Positions 23,286 through 29,454 of a DNA stretch of 32,707 nucleotides are shown piece by piece. The stretch is taken from assembly GCA_035540915.1 (NCBI GenBank), contig DATLFQ010000108.1, positions 1-32,707 of the forward strand. The letters run 5' to 3'. Within the stretch, counting starts at the first letter, position 1, and the number at the start of each line of letters is the position of its first letter. A program made the position numbers and the translations under genes. The notes beneath the pieces were generated by a model that did no database searches, had not been told where the DNA came from, and saw nothing but the letters and a program-made list of their open reading frames with translations. The stretch comes from DATLFQ01 sp035540915 (GTDB lineage Bacteria; Actinomycetota; Acidimicrobiia; Acidimicrobiales; GCA-2861595).

Positions 23286-23692
23286 CAAGCCTGTGACCAG
23301 GTGTTTTGCGCCCGCTCGCCGCTTCTCCGGACGCAGCAAGTTGGGTCGGGCCGCCTTTTGCAACCATTTTGCAACCCAAATCGCGGCGAGACACGGCCTC
23401 GGGGCCTCAGCGGACCATAGGAGCGCAGCGCTCGCGACGGAACGTTCGGTTGCAGGGCGGCGCCAAGATGTGCCGCCCTGGGTAGCCGGGCGCCACGGTC
23501 CGAAGGGAAATCCGGCGCCGGGCTTCCAACCCGGAGGGCCACGGCGACCGCAGCGCTGCGCCCCGACTGCGGGGCCGGCAGCGATCTCCGGGCGACTACC
23601 CTGTGGTGGTCGGTCCCCGCTGTCACGCCGGGACTGTGCGCGCTGGATCGGGTCCCCGTTGAGCGCCTCGCCGATGACGAGGAGGGCGAACG
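23286..23692. other. Gene-free region after the tRNA scar
   Basis: No frame here looks protein-coding. It contains the tandem TTTTGCAACC boxes (23356-23376) and an 8-bp hairpin AGGGCGGC/GCCGCCCT (23454-23461 with 23472-23479). More GC-rich pairing segments run to about 23540, including CCGGG-CTTCCAA-CCCGG. These could be a structured leader or terminator, or simply integration-end DNA. Confidence 0.5.
23356..23376 (+). repeat. Tandem TTTTGCAACC boxes, possible integrase arm sites
   Basis: Two perfect copies of TTTTGCAACC occur 11 bp apart (23356-23365 and 23367-23376), about 70 bases beyond the tRNA fragment. Short tandem boxes near an att core are typical arm-type sites of tyrosine integrases. 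No integrase gene is in this window. Confidence 0.55.
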
Positions 23693-23755
23693 ATGGGCCA
23701 AGCCGAGCCCGCCCGCACCGCAAGTGTGGATCGGCCTCTGCGTCGGGGGGCCTGA
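23693..23755 (+). CDS. Possible 20-codon leader ORF before the GAF-ANTAR gene
   Basis: ATG 23693 has a strong GGAGGG ribosome binding site (23681-23686) seven bases upstream. The frame ends at TGA 23753-23755, four bases before ATG 23760 of the GAF-ANTAR gene, which has no good site of its own. The peptide (MGQAEPARTASVDRPLRRGA) matches nothing I know. Translation coupling is the likely role, if it is real. Confidence 0.4.
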   Translation: MGQAEPARTASVDRPLRRGA

Positions 23756-23759
23756 GCAG

Positions 23760-24479
23760 ATGGCCGGTGCACGGCTCCTGCGCATCCTGGCTCGGCTGGA
23801 GACCGGAGCGGCCGGGCTGGGCCCGGCCCGGCTCTGCGAGGTGTGCGCCGAGGTCATGGCCATGACCGGGGCCGGGATCATGCTCATGTCCGGCGAGGTG
23901 GCTCGTGGTTCCATCTGCAGCTCCAACAAGGTCAGCGCCCTCATCGAGGACCTCCAGTACACCCTGGGCGAGGGGCCGTGCGTCGACGCCTACCGACAGG
24001 ACGAGCCGGTCCTCGAGCCCGACCTCGCCGACCGCGGGGGACGCCGGTGGGCGGCCTTCACCCCCCGGGCCGTGGAGGCCGGGGCCCAGGCCGTATTCGG
24101 CTTCCCCCTCCGGGTGGGTGCCGCACGCATCGGTGCCCTCAACCTCTACCGGGACCACCCCGGGTCCCTCGACAACGACCAGCACGCCGACGCCCTAGTG
24201 CTTGCGGGCGTGGCTGCCCGGGCGGTACTGGGCATGCAGGCCGATGCGCCACCGGGGATGCTTGGGGCCGAGCTGGAGGCAGGCTCGGACTTCCGCTTCG
24301 TCGTCCAACAGGCGTCGGGCATGGTCTCGGCCCAGCTCGATGTGAGCGTCGGCGAGGCTCTCATCAGGCTGCGGGCCTACGCCTTTGCCCACGACCGCCC
24401 CCTCGCCGCGGTGGCCCATGACGTCGTGGCCCGCCGGCTCCGTCTGTCCGACGACCCCGCGCCCGGCCAGGAGAGATAG
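23760..24479 (+). CDS. GAF-ANTAR domain sensor/RNA-binding antiterminator-like protein
   Basis: This is a 239-residue protein. The GAF domain (about 10-160) has LGEGPCVDAYRQDEPV, a cysteine-containing motif shared by this actinobacterial family, and AGAQAVFGFPLRVGAARIGALNLYR. A C-terminal ANTAR domain (about 180-230) reads FVVQQASGMVSAQLDVSVGEALIRLRAYA. ANTAR domains bind paired RNA hairpins and prevent termination; the GAF part would sense a small ligand or redox state. A GTG at 23724 is a possible longer start, but ATG 23760 follows the leader ORF. The next gene is a paralogue. Confidence 0.82.
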   Translation: MAGARLLRILARLETGAAGLGPARLCEVCAEVMAMTGAGIMLMSGEVARGSICSSNKVSALIEDLQYTLGEGPCVDAYRQDEPVLEPDLADRGGRRWAAFTPRAVEAGAQAVFGFPLRVGAARIGALNLYRDHPGSLDNDQHADALVLAGVAARAVLGMQADAPPGMLGAELEAGSDFRFVVQQASGMVSAQLDVSVGEALIRLRAYAFAHDRPLAAVAHDVVARRLRLSDDPAPGQER

Positions 24480-24555
24480 AGGGCCGCCGACGTAGCATTG
24501 CCAGCGCCCGCCGGTCGAGCAGAGGCGAGGGGCGACGGAAGGAGAGGGGAGCTCG

Positions 24556-25297
24556 ATGCCCAAGGAGGCGCTGCTGGTCCGCACGCTGGTCGAGCTGGCC
24601 GACAGCCTCGTCGACGACTTCGACGTCGTCGAACTGCTGTCACTGCTGGCGGACCGATGCGTGGACGTCCTTGGCGTGGCCGCGGCCGGGGTGATGCTGG
24701 CCGCCCCCGAGGGGGACCTGCGGGTGGTGGCCTCCTCCAGCGAGGCCATGCGAGTGGTCGAACTCTTCGAACTGCAGTCCGACGAGGGGCCGTGCCTGGA
24801 CTGCTACCGCGGCAGAGAGGCGGTGCTCAACGAGGACCTGGCCGCCGCCGACCGTCGCTGGCCCCGGTTTGCGCCCGTGGCCCTCGACGCCGGTTTCCGC
24901 ACCGTGTATGCCCTGCCCATGCGCCTGCGGGGAGCGGTGATCGGCGCCATCAACCTTTTCGGAGCGGGCGAGGACCCCCTTGACTGCCAAGGACGTCACT
25001 GCCGGCCAGGCGCTGGCCGACGTGGCCACCATCGCCATCCTCCAACAGCGCGTCGCCTCGGAGTCCCGGGTCCTCATCGACCAGCTCAACACCGCCCTCA
25101 CCAGTCGCGTGGTCATCGAGCAGGCCAAGGGCGTGCTGGCCGAGCGGGGCGGGCTGTCCATGGAGTCGGCTTTCGAGGCCATGCGCCACTACGCCCGGGA
25201 CGGGAATCTTCGCCTGGCCGACGTGGCCCGGGGCGTCGTCGACAGGACCCTGGCCGCGGAAGCTTTCAGCGCTCCTCGCCCCCCGCGCCCGTCCTGA
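24556..25297 (+). pseudogene. Second GAF-ANTAR gene, interrupted by a +1 frameshift
   Basis: The first frame (ATG 24556, ribosome binding site GGAGAGGGGA upstream) encodes the GAF domain with QSDEGPCLDCYRGREAV and ALPMRLRGAVIGAINLFGAGEDP. At the C5 run 24975-24979 the family reading moves by one base into the frame starting with TTG 24980. That frame continues ADVATIAILQQRV and a complete ANTAR domain (VVIEQAKGVLAERGGLSMESAFEAMRHYA) to the stop at 25295-25297. Removing one C restores a 246-residue protein. It may be a sequencing error in a homopolymer, a true mutation giving two proteins, or slippage. In the first case it is an ordinary intact gene. Confidence 0.8.
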
Positions 25298-25416
25298 GTC
25301 TGCCGCCGGGCGGGTGTTGCCTGGTCGAGGAGTCCGAGGTAGATTTCAGTCCGGCAATCGTTCGTCAATAGTCACTCGGGACCCCGGTGGCGCTCTCCAG
25401 GAAAGGAGCGCGTCAG

Positions 25417-25665
25417 ATGACCGGACTGTCGGGGTTCTTTGGCTCGAGGAGGCGGAATCTCACCGCCGGGCGAGGCGACGGACCGACCACCGCAGGGGCG
25501 CCGGGCCCGGTAGCCCCGACGACCGCGGTGGCGCGACAGTGGCAGTGGCACACGCTCCCGCCCGGTGCCGGGTCCACTGACGGGCAACGGCCGTCCCCGC
25601 TCGTGATCCACGCCCCGCGGGCCGGGGATGCCACCCCGGTCCGGCGGCCCAGTCCTGCAGCATGA
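25417..25665 (+). CDS. Small hypothetical protein upstream of STAS gene
   Basis: This is an 82-residue Pro/Arg-rich, low-complexity protein without recognised domains or membrane segments. ATG 25417 has AAGGAG eight bases upstream. The stop overlaps the ATG of the STAS gene as ATGA, and third codon positions are GC-rich. Those three points support a real gene, but the composition does not exclude a chance frame. Confidence 0.45.
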   Translation: MTGLSGFFGSRRRNLTAGRGDGPTTAGAPGPVAPTTAVARQWQWHTLPPGAGSTDGQRPSPLVIHAPRAGDATPVRRPSPAA

Positions 25666-26093
25666 GCGCGGCGCGAGCGGCGACGCTCGGCGCCGCCGGG
25701 ACCCACCTTCAACGCGACGGCACCTCCCGATCGCCGGGGCTAACGGCGACGGTGCCGGCGAAGCGCCCCCACTCGAGCATCGTCATAGGCCGCTGTCAGC
25801 GAACCGTGGTCGTCACCGTCCGGGGCAAGCTCGACCGCGCCAAGGCGGCGCACCTCGGCTTCGTCCTGGCCGACCTGATCGACGGCCAAGGAAACCTGTC
25901 CCTGGTCGTGGACCTCCACGACGCCACCGCCACCGGCGCGGATCGGTTGACGGTGCTGGCCGAGGCCGCCGAGCGGGCCCGCCGGCGGGGTGGGGCGATG
26001 GCGCTCAGCCAGCCTCCCGCCGTCCTCCACGAGGCGCTGCGGAACCTTGGGCTCGACCACCTGGTGGGCACTGCCGAGGCAGGGCGGCGGTAA
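25662..26093 (+). CDS. STAS-domain protein lacking the phosphorylatable serine
   Basis: This is a 143-residue protein with a disordered N-terminus of about 35 residues and then an anti-sigma-factor-antagonist-like STAS domain (about 40-138): TVVVTVRGKLDRAKAAHL, LSLVVDLHDATATGADRLTVLAEA, and AMALSQPPAVLHEALRNLGLDHLV. In SpoIIAA-type proteins the serine in the DSSG-like motif is phosphorylated by an anti-sigma kinase. Here that segment reads TGADR, so the serine is absent. It is translationally coupled to the small upstream gene. It may be part of a stressosome-like or partner-switch system with altered control. Confidence 0.72.
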   Translation: MSAARAATLGAAGTHLQRDGTSRSPGLTATVPAKRPHSSIVIGRCQRTVVVTVRGKLDRAKAAHLGFVLADLIDGQGNLSLVVDLHDATATGADRLTVLAEAAERARRRGGAMALSQPPAVLHEALRNLGLDHLVGTAEAGRR

Positions 26094-26465
26094 CGCCGGG
26101 CCCACCCTGTGGGCCGCTCACCCTCGAACCACAGAAGGGAGCTCCCGATGACTCCGATGCGCCCCCAACGAGGGCAGCCGACCAGGTGCGCGCCAACTTC
26201 GTCGTCCCCGAGGAAGGCCCCTACGGCCACCTCGTCGCCGTGTTCGCGATTTCAACGGCTGAGCCCTCTCGACCCCGGGCTCAGTCCCGTCACGCTGACG
26301 AGCTGGTCATTGCCGTCTCGGGGAGTCGCTGGTATGTTCCATTAGACGCGGGCCAATTCCCATGCCGCGTCGGACTCTGCCGGCAGTTCGGCACTTCGGG
26401 GAGCGTTGCTCTGGACCCTGGTAGCGCATCAGCGCTTGGCGTAGTTGCCCAACCAGGAGATCACG
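26094..26465 (+). other. Gap between two STAS genes with a possible decayed gene
   Basis: ATG 26148 has a GGGAG site, but its frame has poor third-position GC. From about 26160 to 26260 another frame has strong GC3 and reads ADQVRANFVVPEEGPYGHLVAVFAI in two continuous pieces, as if a frameshift follows the start. I do not recognise the protein. The rest, to 26465, holds only the AGGAG ribosome binding site of the next gene. Confidence 0.35.
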
Positions 26466-26840
26466 ATGACGCTCGCAACGCTCGTGCCGTCCATCCGCCC
26501 CGCTGTCGGCTTGGACGTGTCTGTATCCGTCGAGGGCGGCGCCACCGTCATCGCCATTCGAGGCGAGGCGGACGTCGCCACGCTTCCGGTCGTGGCGGAC
26601 GCGCTCGCTTACTTCATCGCCGAACAACGGGGCGACGTCATCGTCGACCTGGCTGAGACGGAGTTCATGGGCATCGCCACACTCCGAGCGCTCCTGCGGG
26701 CACGGGACGTCCTGGACCAGGGCGGCCGGCAGCTGACACTTCGGTCTCCGTCGAGGATCGCCGACCGGCTGCTGGCAGTATTTGGGCTCTCCCACCTGGT
26801 CGGCGCGCAGCGGACGGCCGGCCTGACCACCGCCCCATAG
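26466..26840 (+). CDS. STAS-domain anti-sigma-factor antagonist-like protein
   Basis: This is a 124-residue protein. ATG 26466 follows AGGAG (26455-26459) by six bases. The STAS fold is clear: VSVEGGATVIAIRGEADVATLPVVADAL, DVIVDLAETEFMGIATLRALLRARD and LTLRSPSRIADRLLAVFGLSHLV. The usual FIDSSGLRAL loop reads FMGIATLRAL, so the regulatory serine is missing here too. It may act as a constitutively active antagonist or as a scaffold. The partner kinase and sigma factor are not in the window. Confidence 0.8.
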   Translation: MTLATLVPSIRPAVGLDVSVSVEGGATVIAIRGEADVATLPVVADALAYFIAEQRGDVIVDLAETEFMGIATLRALLRARDVLDQGGRQLTLRSPSRIADRLLAVFGLSHLVGAQRTAGLTTAP

Positions 26841-27194
26841 CTCGGCCGGCGCATCGACAGGGCCATGACGGCCGCGGCGATCTGGCACGCCGATCGGGAG
26901 CCTCGCTCTAGCTGGCAGTCGGCGTCGGTGCGCGGCCACGGGGTCAGCGTCGTCGCCCTCAGCGCCGACTGGAAGCCGCCGGTCACGGTGTGAGCGGCGC
27001 CTGGATGGAGCGAGCGCTCGACGAGTCGGGTCTGACCCTCCGACGCCGACTTCATCGTCATGTCGGTCGGCGCCCGATCCGCCATCGACATCGCCGCGTC
27101 CGAATTAGCCGGCGTTACCGGGTGGCTCGAAACCGCATGGGGCACCTCGCTCCAGGACTTCCGACGCAAGGTGAGAGAAGGCCCACCACGATGA
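26841..27194 (+). pseudogene. Decayed unidentified gene with frame changes
   Basis: Three pieces in two frames read like one protein: 26865-26990 (HADREPRSSWQSA...VVALSADWKPPVTV), 26990-27040 (SGAWMERALDESGL) and 27042-27194 (DADFIVMSVGARSAIDIAASELAG then GWLETAWGTSLQDFRRKV, ending in TGA). Third-position GC is high only along this path. I do not know the family. The frame changes suggest a small insertion and a compensating deletion, or sequence errors. Confidence 0.4.
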
Positions 27195-27344
27195 GTCACC
27201 TCTTCGCGTGGAGCTCTCGGTCGGGTGTCGCCCCTGCGGTCACCGCCCTCAGCAGCTACTGGGCGCCGCCGGACACGCGCGACACGCAACACGCTGGCTG
27301 GCTGCTGCACGTCCCCCGAGTGGCTCTCGGTGGGGTCGATGCGC

Positions 27345-27551
27345 CTACTCGGAGCTATCACGCCCCACGAGGCCATTCACGGAGCAGGTTTTCGTGATGG
27401 CGGTTTCCGTCACGACCGCACCCCACACCATGGCGAACAGGCCACGCAGACGGCCGTGGCGTCCGCCCAGTGGGCCGTAGCCAGCAACCAGGAGTGCCGG
27501 CCCGCTGACCGCCCGCACGACTCGCTCTGCTCCACCGACATTCTCCTTCAT
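27345..27551 (-). CDS. DUF2892 (YgaP-like) small membrane protein
   Basis: This is a 68-residue protein starting MKENVGGAERVVRAVSGPALL, with one or two hydrophobic segments and ending TETAITKTCSVNGLVGRDS. The N-x-G-x-x-(D/E)R start and the T(C)xxNxLxGR end are DUF2892 signatures. Such proteins often accompany or are fused to rhodaneses, as in YgaP, and sit in sulfur or persulfide operons. ATG 27551 has GAGAGGAG upstream. It is divergent from the MBL-rhodanese operon and shares its regulatory region, including the CsoR/CstR-type operator. Confidence 0.75.
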   Translation of the reverse strand: MKENVGGAERVVRAVSGPALLVAGYGPLGGRHGRLRGLFAMVWGAVVTETAITKTCSVNGLVGRDSSE

Positions 27552-27649
27552 CGTCGCTCCTCTCGATCGTCGGTATCCGGTGCGCTACCCGTGGACGGTG
27601 GCATCCAGACACGCCACCCCGAGCTACTGGCCGGGCGATGATTCGGGCC

Positions 27650-27665
27650 ATACCCCAGGGGGTAT
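27650..27665. promoter_or_regulatory. CsoR/CstR-type operator
   Basis: ATACCCCAGGGGGTAT is a perfect 7-2-7 inverted repeat, the known operator form of CsoR/RcnR/CstR-family repressors (TACCCC...GGGGTA). It lies between the divergent DUF2892 gene and the MBL-rhodanese gene. A CstR-like regulator is encoded 1.5 kb downstream in the same operon. A GATACAT at about 27681 may be the -10 it blocks. Confidence 0.85.
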
Positions 27666-27740
27666 CGCCGCCTGACGACCGATACATCGCCTGTGACCCG
27701 GGCATGAACGACCCACGGGTTAGGAAGGGGTTCGGCGTCG

Positions 27741-29141
27741 ATGTTCTTCAAGCAGTTCTACCTGCAAGGTCTGGGGCATGCCTCCTACGTCGTCGGCTCC
27801 GAGCAGACGGGCGAGGCGCTGGTGTTCGACCCGCAGCGCCACGTCGACGGCTACTTCGCCGAGGCCCGCACGCAAGGGCTGCGCATCCGCTACGCCTTGG
27901 ACTCCCACGGCCACAACGACTACTTGTCCGGCCTCTCCGAGGTGGCCCAACGGGCCGACGTGCAGGTCCTGGGCTCGGCCGAGGCTGATCTCGGCTACCC
28001 CCACCGCCCGCTGCAGGACGGCGAACACCTCGAGATGGGAGAGGTGGGCATCGAGGTCCTGCACACCCCTGGCCACACGCCCGAGCACATCAGCCTGCTC
28101 GTCTACGACCGCTCCGCATCGGCCGACGATCCGGCGCTGCTGCTGTCGGGCGGAGCGTTGCTGGTCGGAGATCTTGCCCGCCCCGATCTCCTCGGCGGCA
28201 GCGAACAGGCCGAGGAGTCCGCCAAGGTGTTCTGCCACACCATCCAGAAGAAGCTTCTCGAGCTGCCCGACCACGTCGAGGTCTTCCCCACGCATGTGGC
28301 CGGGTCCCTCTGCGGCGGCAACATCGGCAGCCGCCTGTCGACCACCGTCGGCTACGAGCGCCTCACCAACGCCATTCTGGCCAACGTCTCTTCGAAGGGG
28401 GAGTTCGTCGAGCAGTGCCTGCGCCTGGACAACCTTCCGGCGGTGCCCCCCTACTGGCGGCGGATGCGCCGCCAGAACATGGACGGCGTCGCCGGGCTCG
28501 GAGTACTGCCCGAGCCGCCGGCCCTCAAGCCCCAGGCCGTGAAGAGCGCACTGCGCGACGGAGCCGTCGTGCTCGACACCCGCTCTCCCGAGGCCTTCGG
28601 CGGAGGCCACGTGCCGGGTGCGCTCAACGTGGGCCAAGGAGCGGCGTTCGCCACCTGGGCGGGGACCGTTCTCGAGGAGGGCGCCCGGGTCGTGCTCGTG
28701 CTCGACGCTCCCGCAGACCTCTGGAGCGTCACCTGGGACCTGCTGCGCATCGGCTACGACCCGCCGGTGGGATGGCTGGCGGGGGGCATGATGGCGTGGC
28801 GCACGGCGGCGCTCGACATCGAGCGGCTGCCCCAGATCACCGTCCATGAGCTCCGCAGGAGGCTCGAGGCGGGCGAGCTCAACGTGTTGGACGTGCGCCA
28901 GCCTGCGGAATGGGCCTCGGGCCACGTCCGGGGCGCGACGTTCATCACCGGCGGAGCGCTTCCGGACCGGATGGAGGAGGTGCCCGACGACAAGCCGCTC
29001 GCCGTGACCTGCGGCTCGGGGTACCGCTCATCGGTGTCCTCGAGCCTGCTGGCCCGGAACCGCAAGCTGGACCTCGTCAACGTGCTGGGCGGCATGAGCG
29101 CTTGGAAGGCCGCCGGCTACCCCATCACCAAGGAGGACTGA
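27741..29141 (+). CDS. Metallo-beta-lactamase/double rhodanese fusion, persulfide dioxygenase-like
   Basis: This is a 466-residue cytosolic protein. Residues 1-255 are an ETHE1/CstB-like MBL domain with SHGHNDY (His56, His58, Asp60; the usual last His of HxHxDH is Tyr61, as in many MBL-rhodanese fusions), HTPGHTPEH, LLVGDLARPDL and THVAGSLCGG. The first rhodanese domain (about 265-360) has no active-site cysteine (VLVLDAP). The second (about 368-463) has Cys424 in TCGSGYRSS. Relatives oxidise low-molecular-weight or protein persulfides to sulfite or thiosulfate. It follows a CsoR/CstR operator and precedes a CstR-like gene, matching cst-type sulfide detoxification operons. Confidence 0.9.
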   Translation: MFFKQFYLQGLGHASYVVGSEQTGEALVFDPQRHVDGYFAEARTQGLRIRYALDSHGHNDYLSGLSEVAQRADVQVLGSAEADLGYPHRPLQDGEHLEMGEVGIEVLHTPGHTPEHISLLVYDRSASADDPALLLSGGALLVGDLARPDLLGGSEQAEESAKVFCHTIQKKLLELPDHVEVFPTHVAGSLCGGNIGSRLSTTVGYERLTNAILANVSSKGEFVEQCLRLDNLPAVPPYWRRMRRQNMDGVAGLGVLPEPPALKPQAVKSALRDGAVVLDTRSPEAFGGGHVPGALNVGQGAAFATWAGTVLEEGARVVLVLDAPADLWSVTWDLLRIGYDPPVGWLAGGMMAWRTAALDIERLPQITVHELRRRLEAGELNVLDVRQPAEWASGHVRGATFITGGALPDRMEEVPDDKPLAVTCGSGYRSSVSSSLLARNRKLDLVNVLGGMSAWKAAGYPITKED

Positions 29142-29143
29142 TC

Positions 29144-29185
29144 ATGACCTACGTCAAGACGATCGCCCTCGCGCTGGCACCGTGA
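29144..29185 (+). CDS. 13-codon mini-ORF between the MBL-rhodanese and CstR-like genes
   Basis: ATG 29144 follows AAGGAGG (29130-29136) by seven bases. The frame (MTYVKTIALALAP) ends in a TGA that overlaps the GTG of the CstR-like gene. The peptide looks like the start of a longer protein, perhaps the remnant of a lost gene. It may now serve to couple translation of the regulator. Confidence 0.4.
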   Translation: MTYVKTIALALAP

Positions 29186-29454
29186 GCGAGACGCCCGAGC
29201 ACGTCGTGGCCGCCGCCCGCCGGCGGCTGAGGCGCATCCAGGGACAGCTCGGCGGCATCGTGACCATGATCGAAGAGGGCCGATCGTGCCGGGACCTGAT
29301 CCAACAGATCGCAGCAGCGGGGAAGGCCCTCGACCGGGTCGGGGTCTCCCTGCTGGTGAGCCAGCTGGAGCACTGCCTGGAGGACGAGGAGGCCGCCCGG
29401 GGCAAGGGCTACGACCCCGCTGAGGTCGAGCGACTGTTCATGAGCCTGACGTGA
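29182..29454 (+). CDS. CsoR-family repressor, CstR-like persulfide sensor
   Basis: This is a 90-residue all-helical DUF156 protein: RLRRIQGQLGGIVTMIEEGRSCRDLIQQIAAAGKAL then LLVSQLEHCLED. The two conserved thiols are Cys36 and Cys65. The copper-binding His of CsoR, four residues before the second cysteine, is Gln61 here, so the C-H-C copper site is incomplete. Having two cysteines without that histidine is the mark of CstR, which forms di- to tetrasulfide links on exposure to persulfides and releases DNA. The operon and the operator at 27650-27665 support this. GTG 29182 overlaps the mini-ORF stop. The stop overlaps the next GTG. Confidence 0.85.
   Translation: MSETPEHVVAAARRRLRRIQGQLGGIVTMIEEGRSCRDLIQQIAAAGKALDRVGVSLLVSQLEHCLEDEEAARGKGYDPAEVERLFMSLT

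Noticed and set aside
23500..23545. CCGGG-CTTCCAA-CCCGG looks like a tRNA-Gly(UCC) anticodon arm
   Set aside because: No T arm with GTTCRA, no D arm and no acceptor stem are found around it. It is most likely a chance hairpin in GC-rich DNA.
23231..23865. Continuation of the monooxygenase frame past residue 191
   Set aside because: The downstream translation comes from tRNA and non-coding DNA, with low-complexity Arg/Pro/Gly content and no family resemblance.
22974..24185. Long minus-strand frame containing GREDSNLHALRHRDLNP
   Set aside because: This text is the well-known artefact of translating the 3' half of a tRNA-Leu gene in reverse. It is not a protein.
29182..29454. Copper-sensing CsoR assignment
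   Set aside because: The copper-site histidine four residues before the second cysteine is Gln61, and the operon has no copper transporter or chaperone. CstR-like is the better call.
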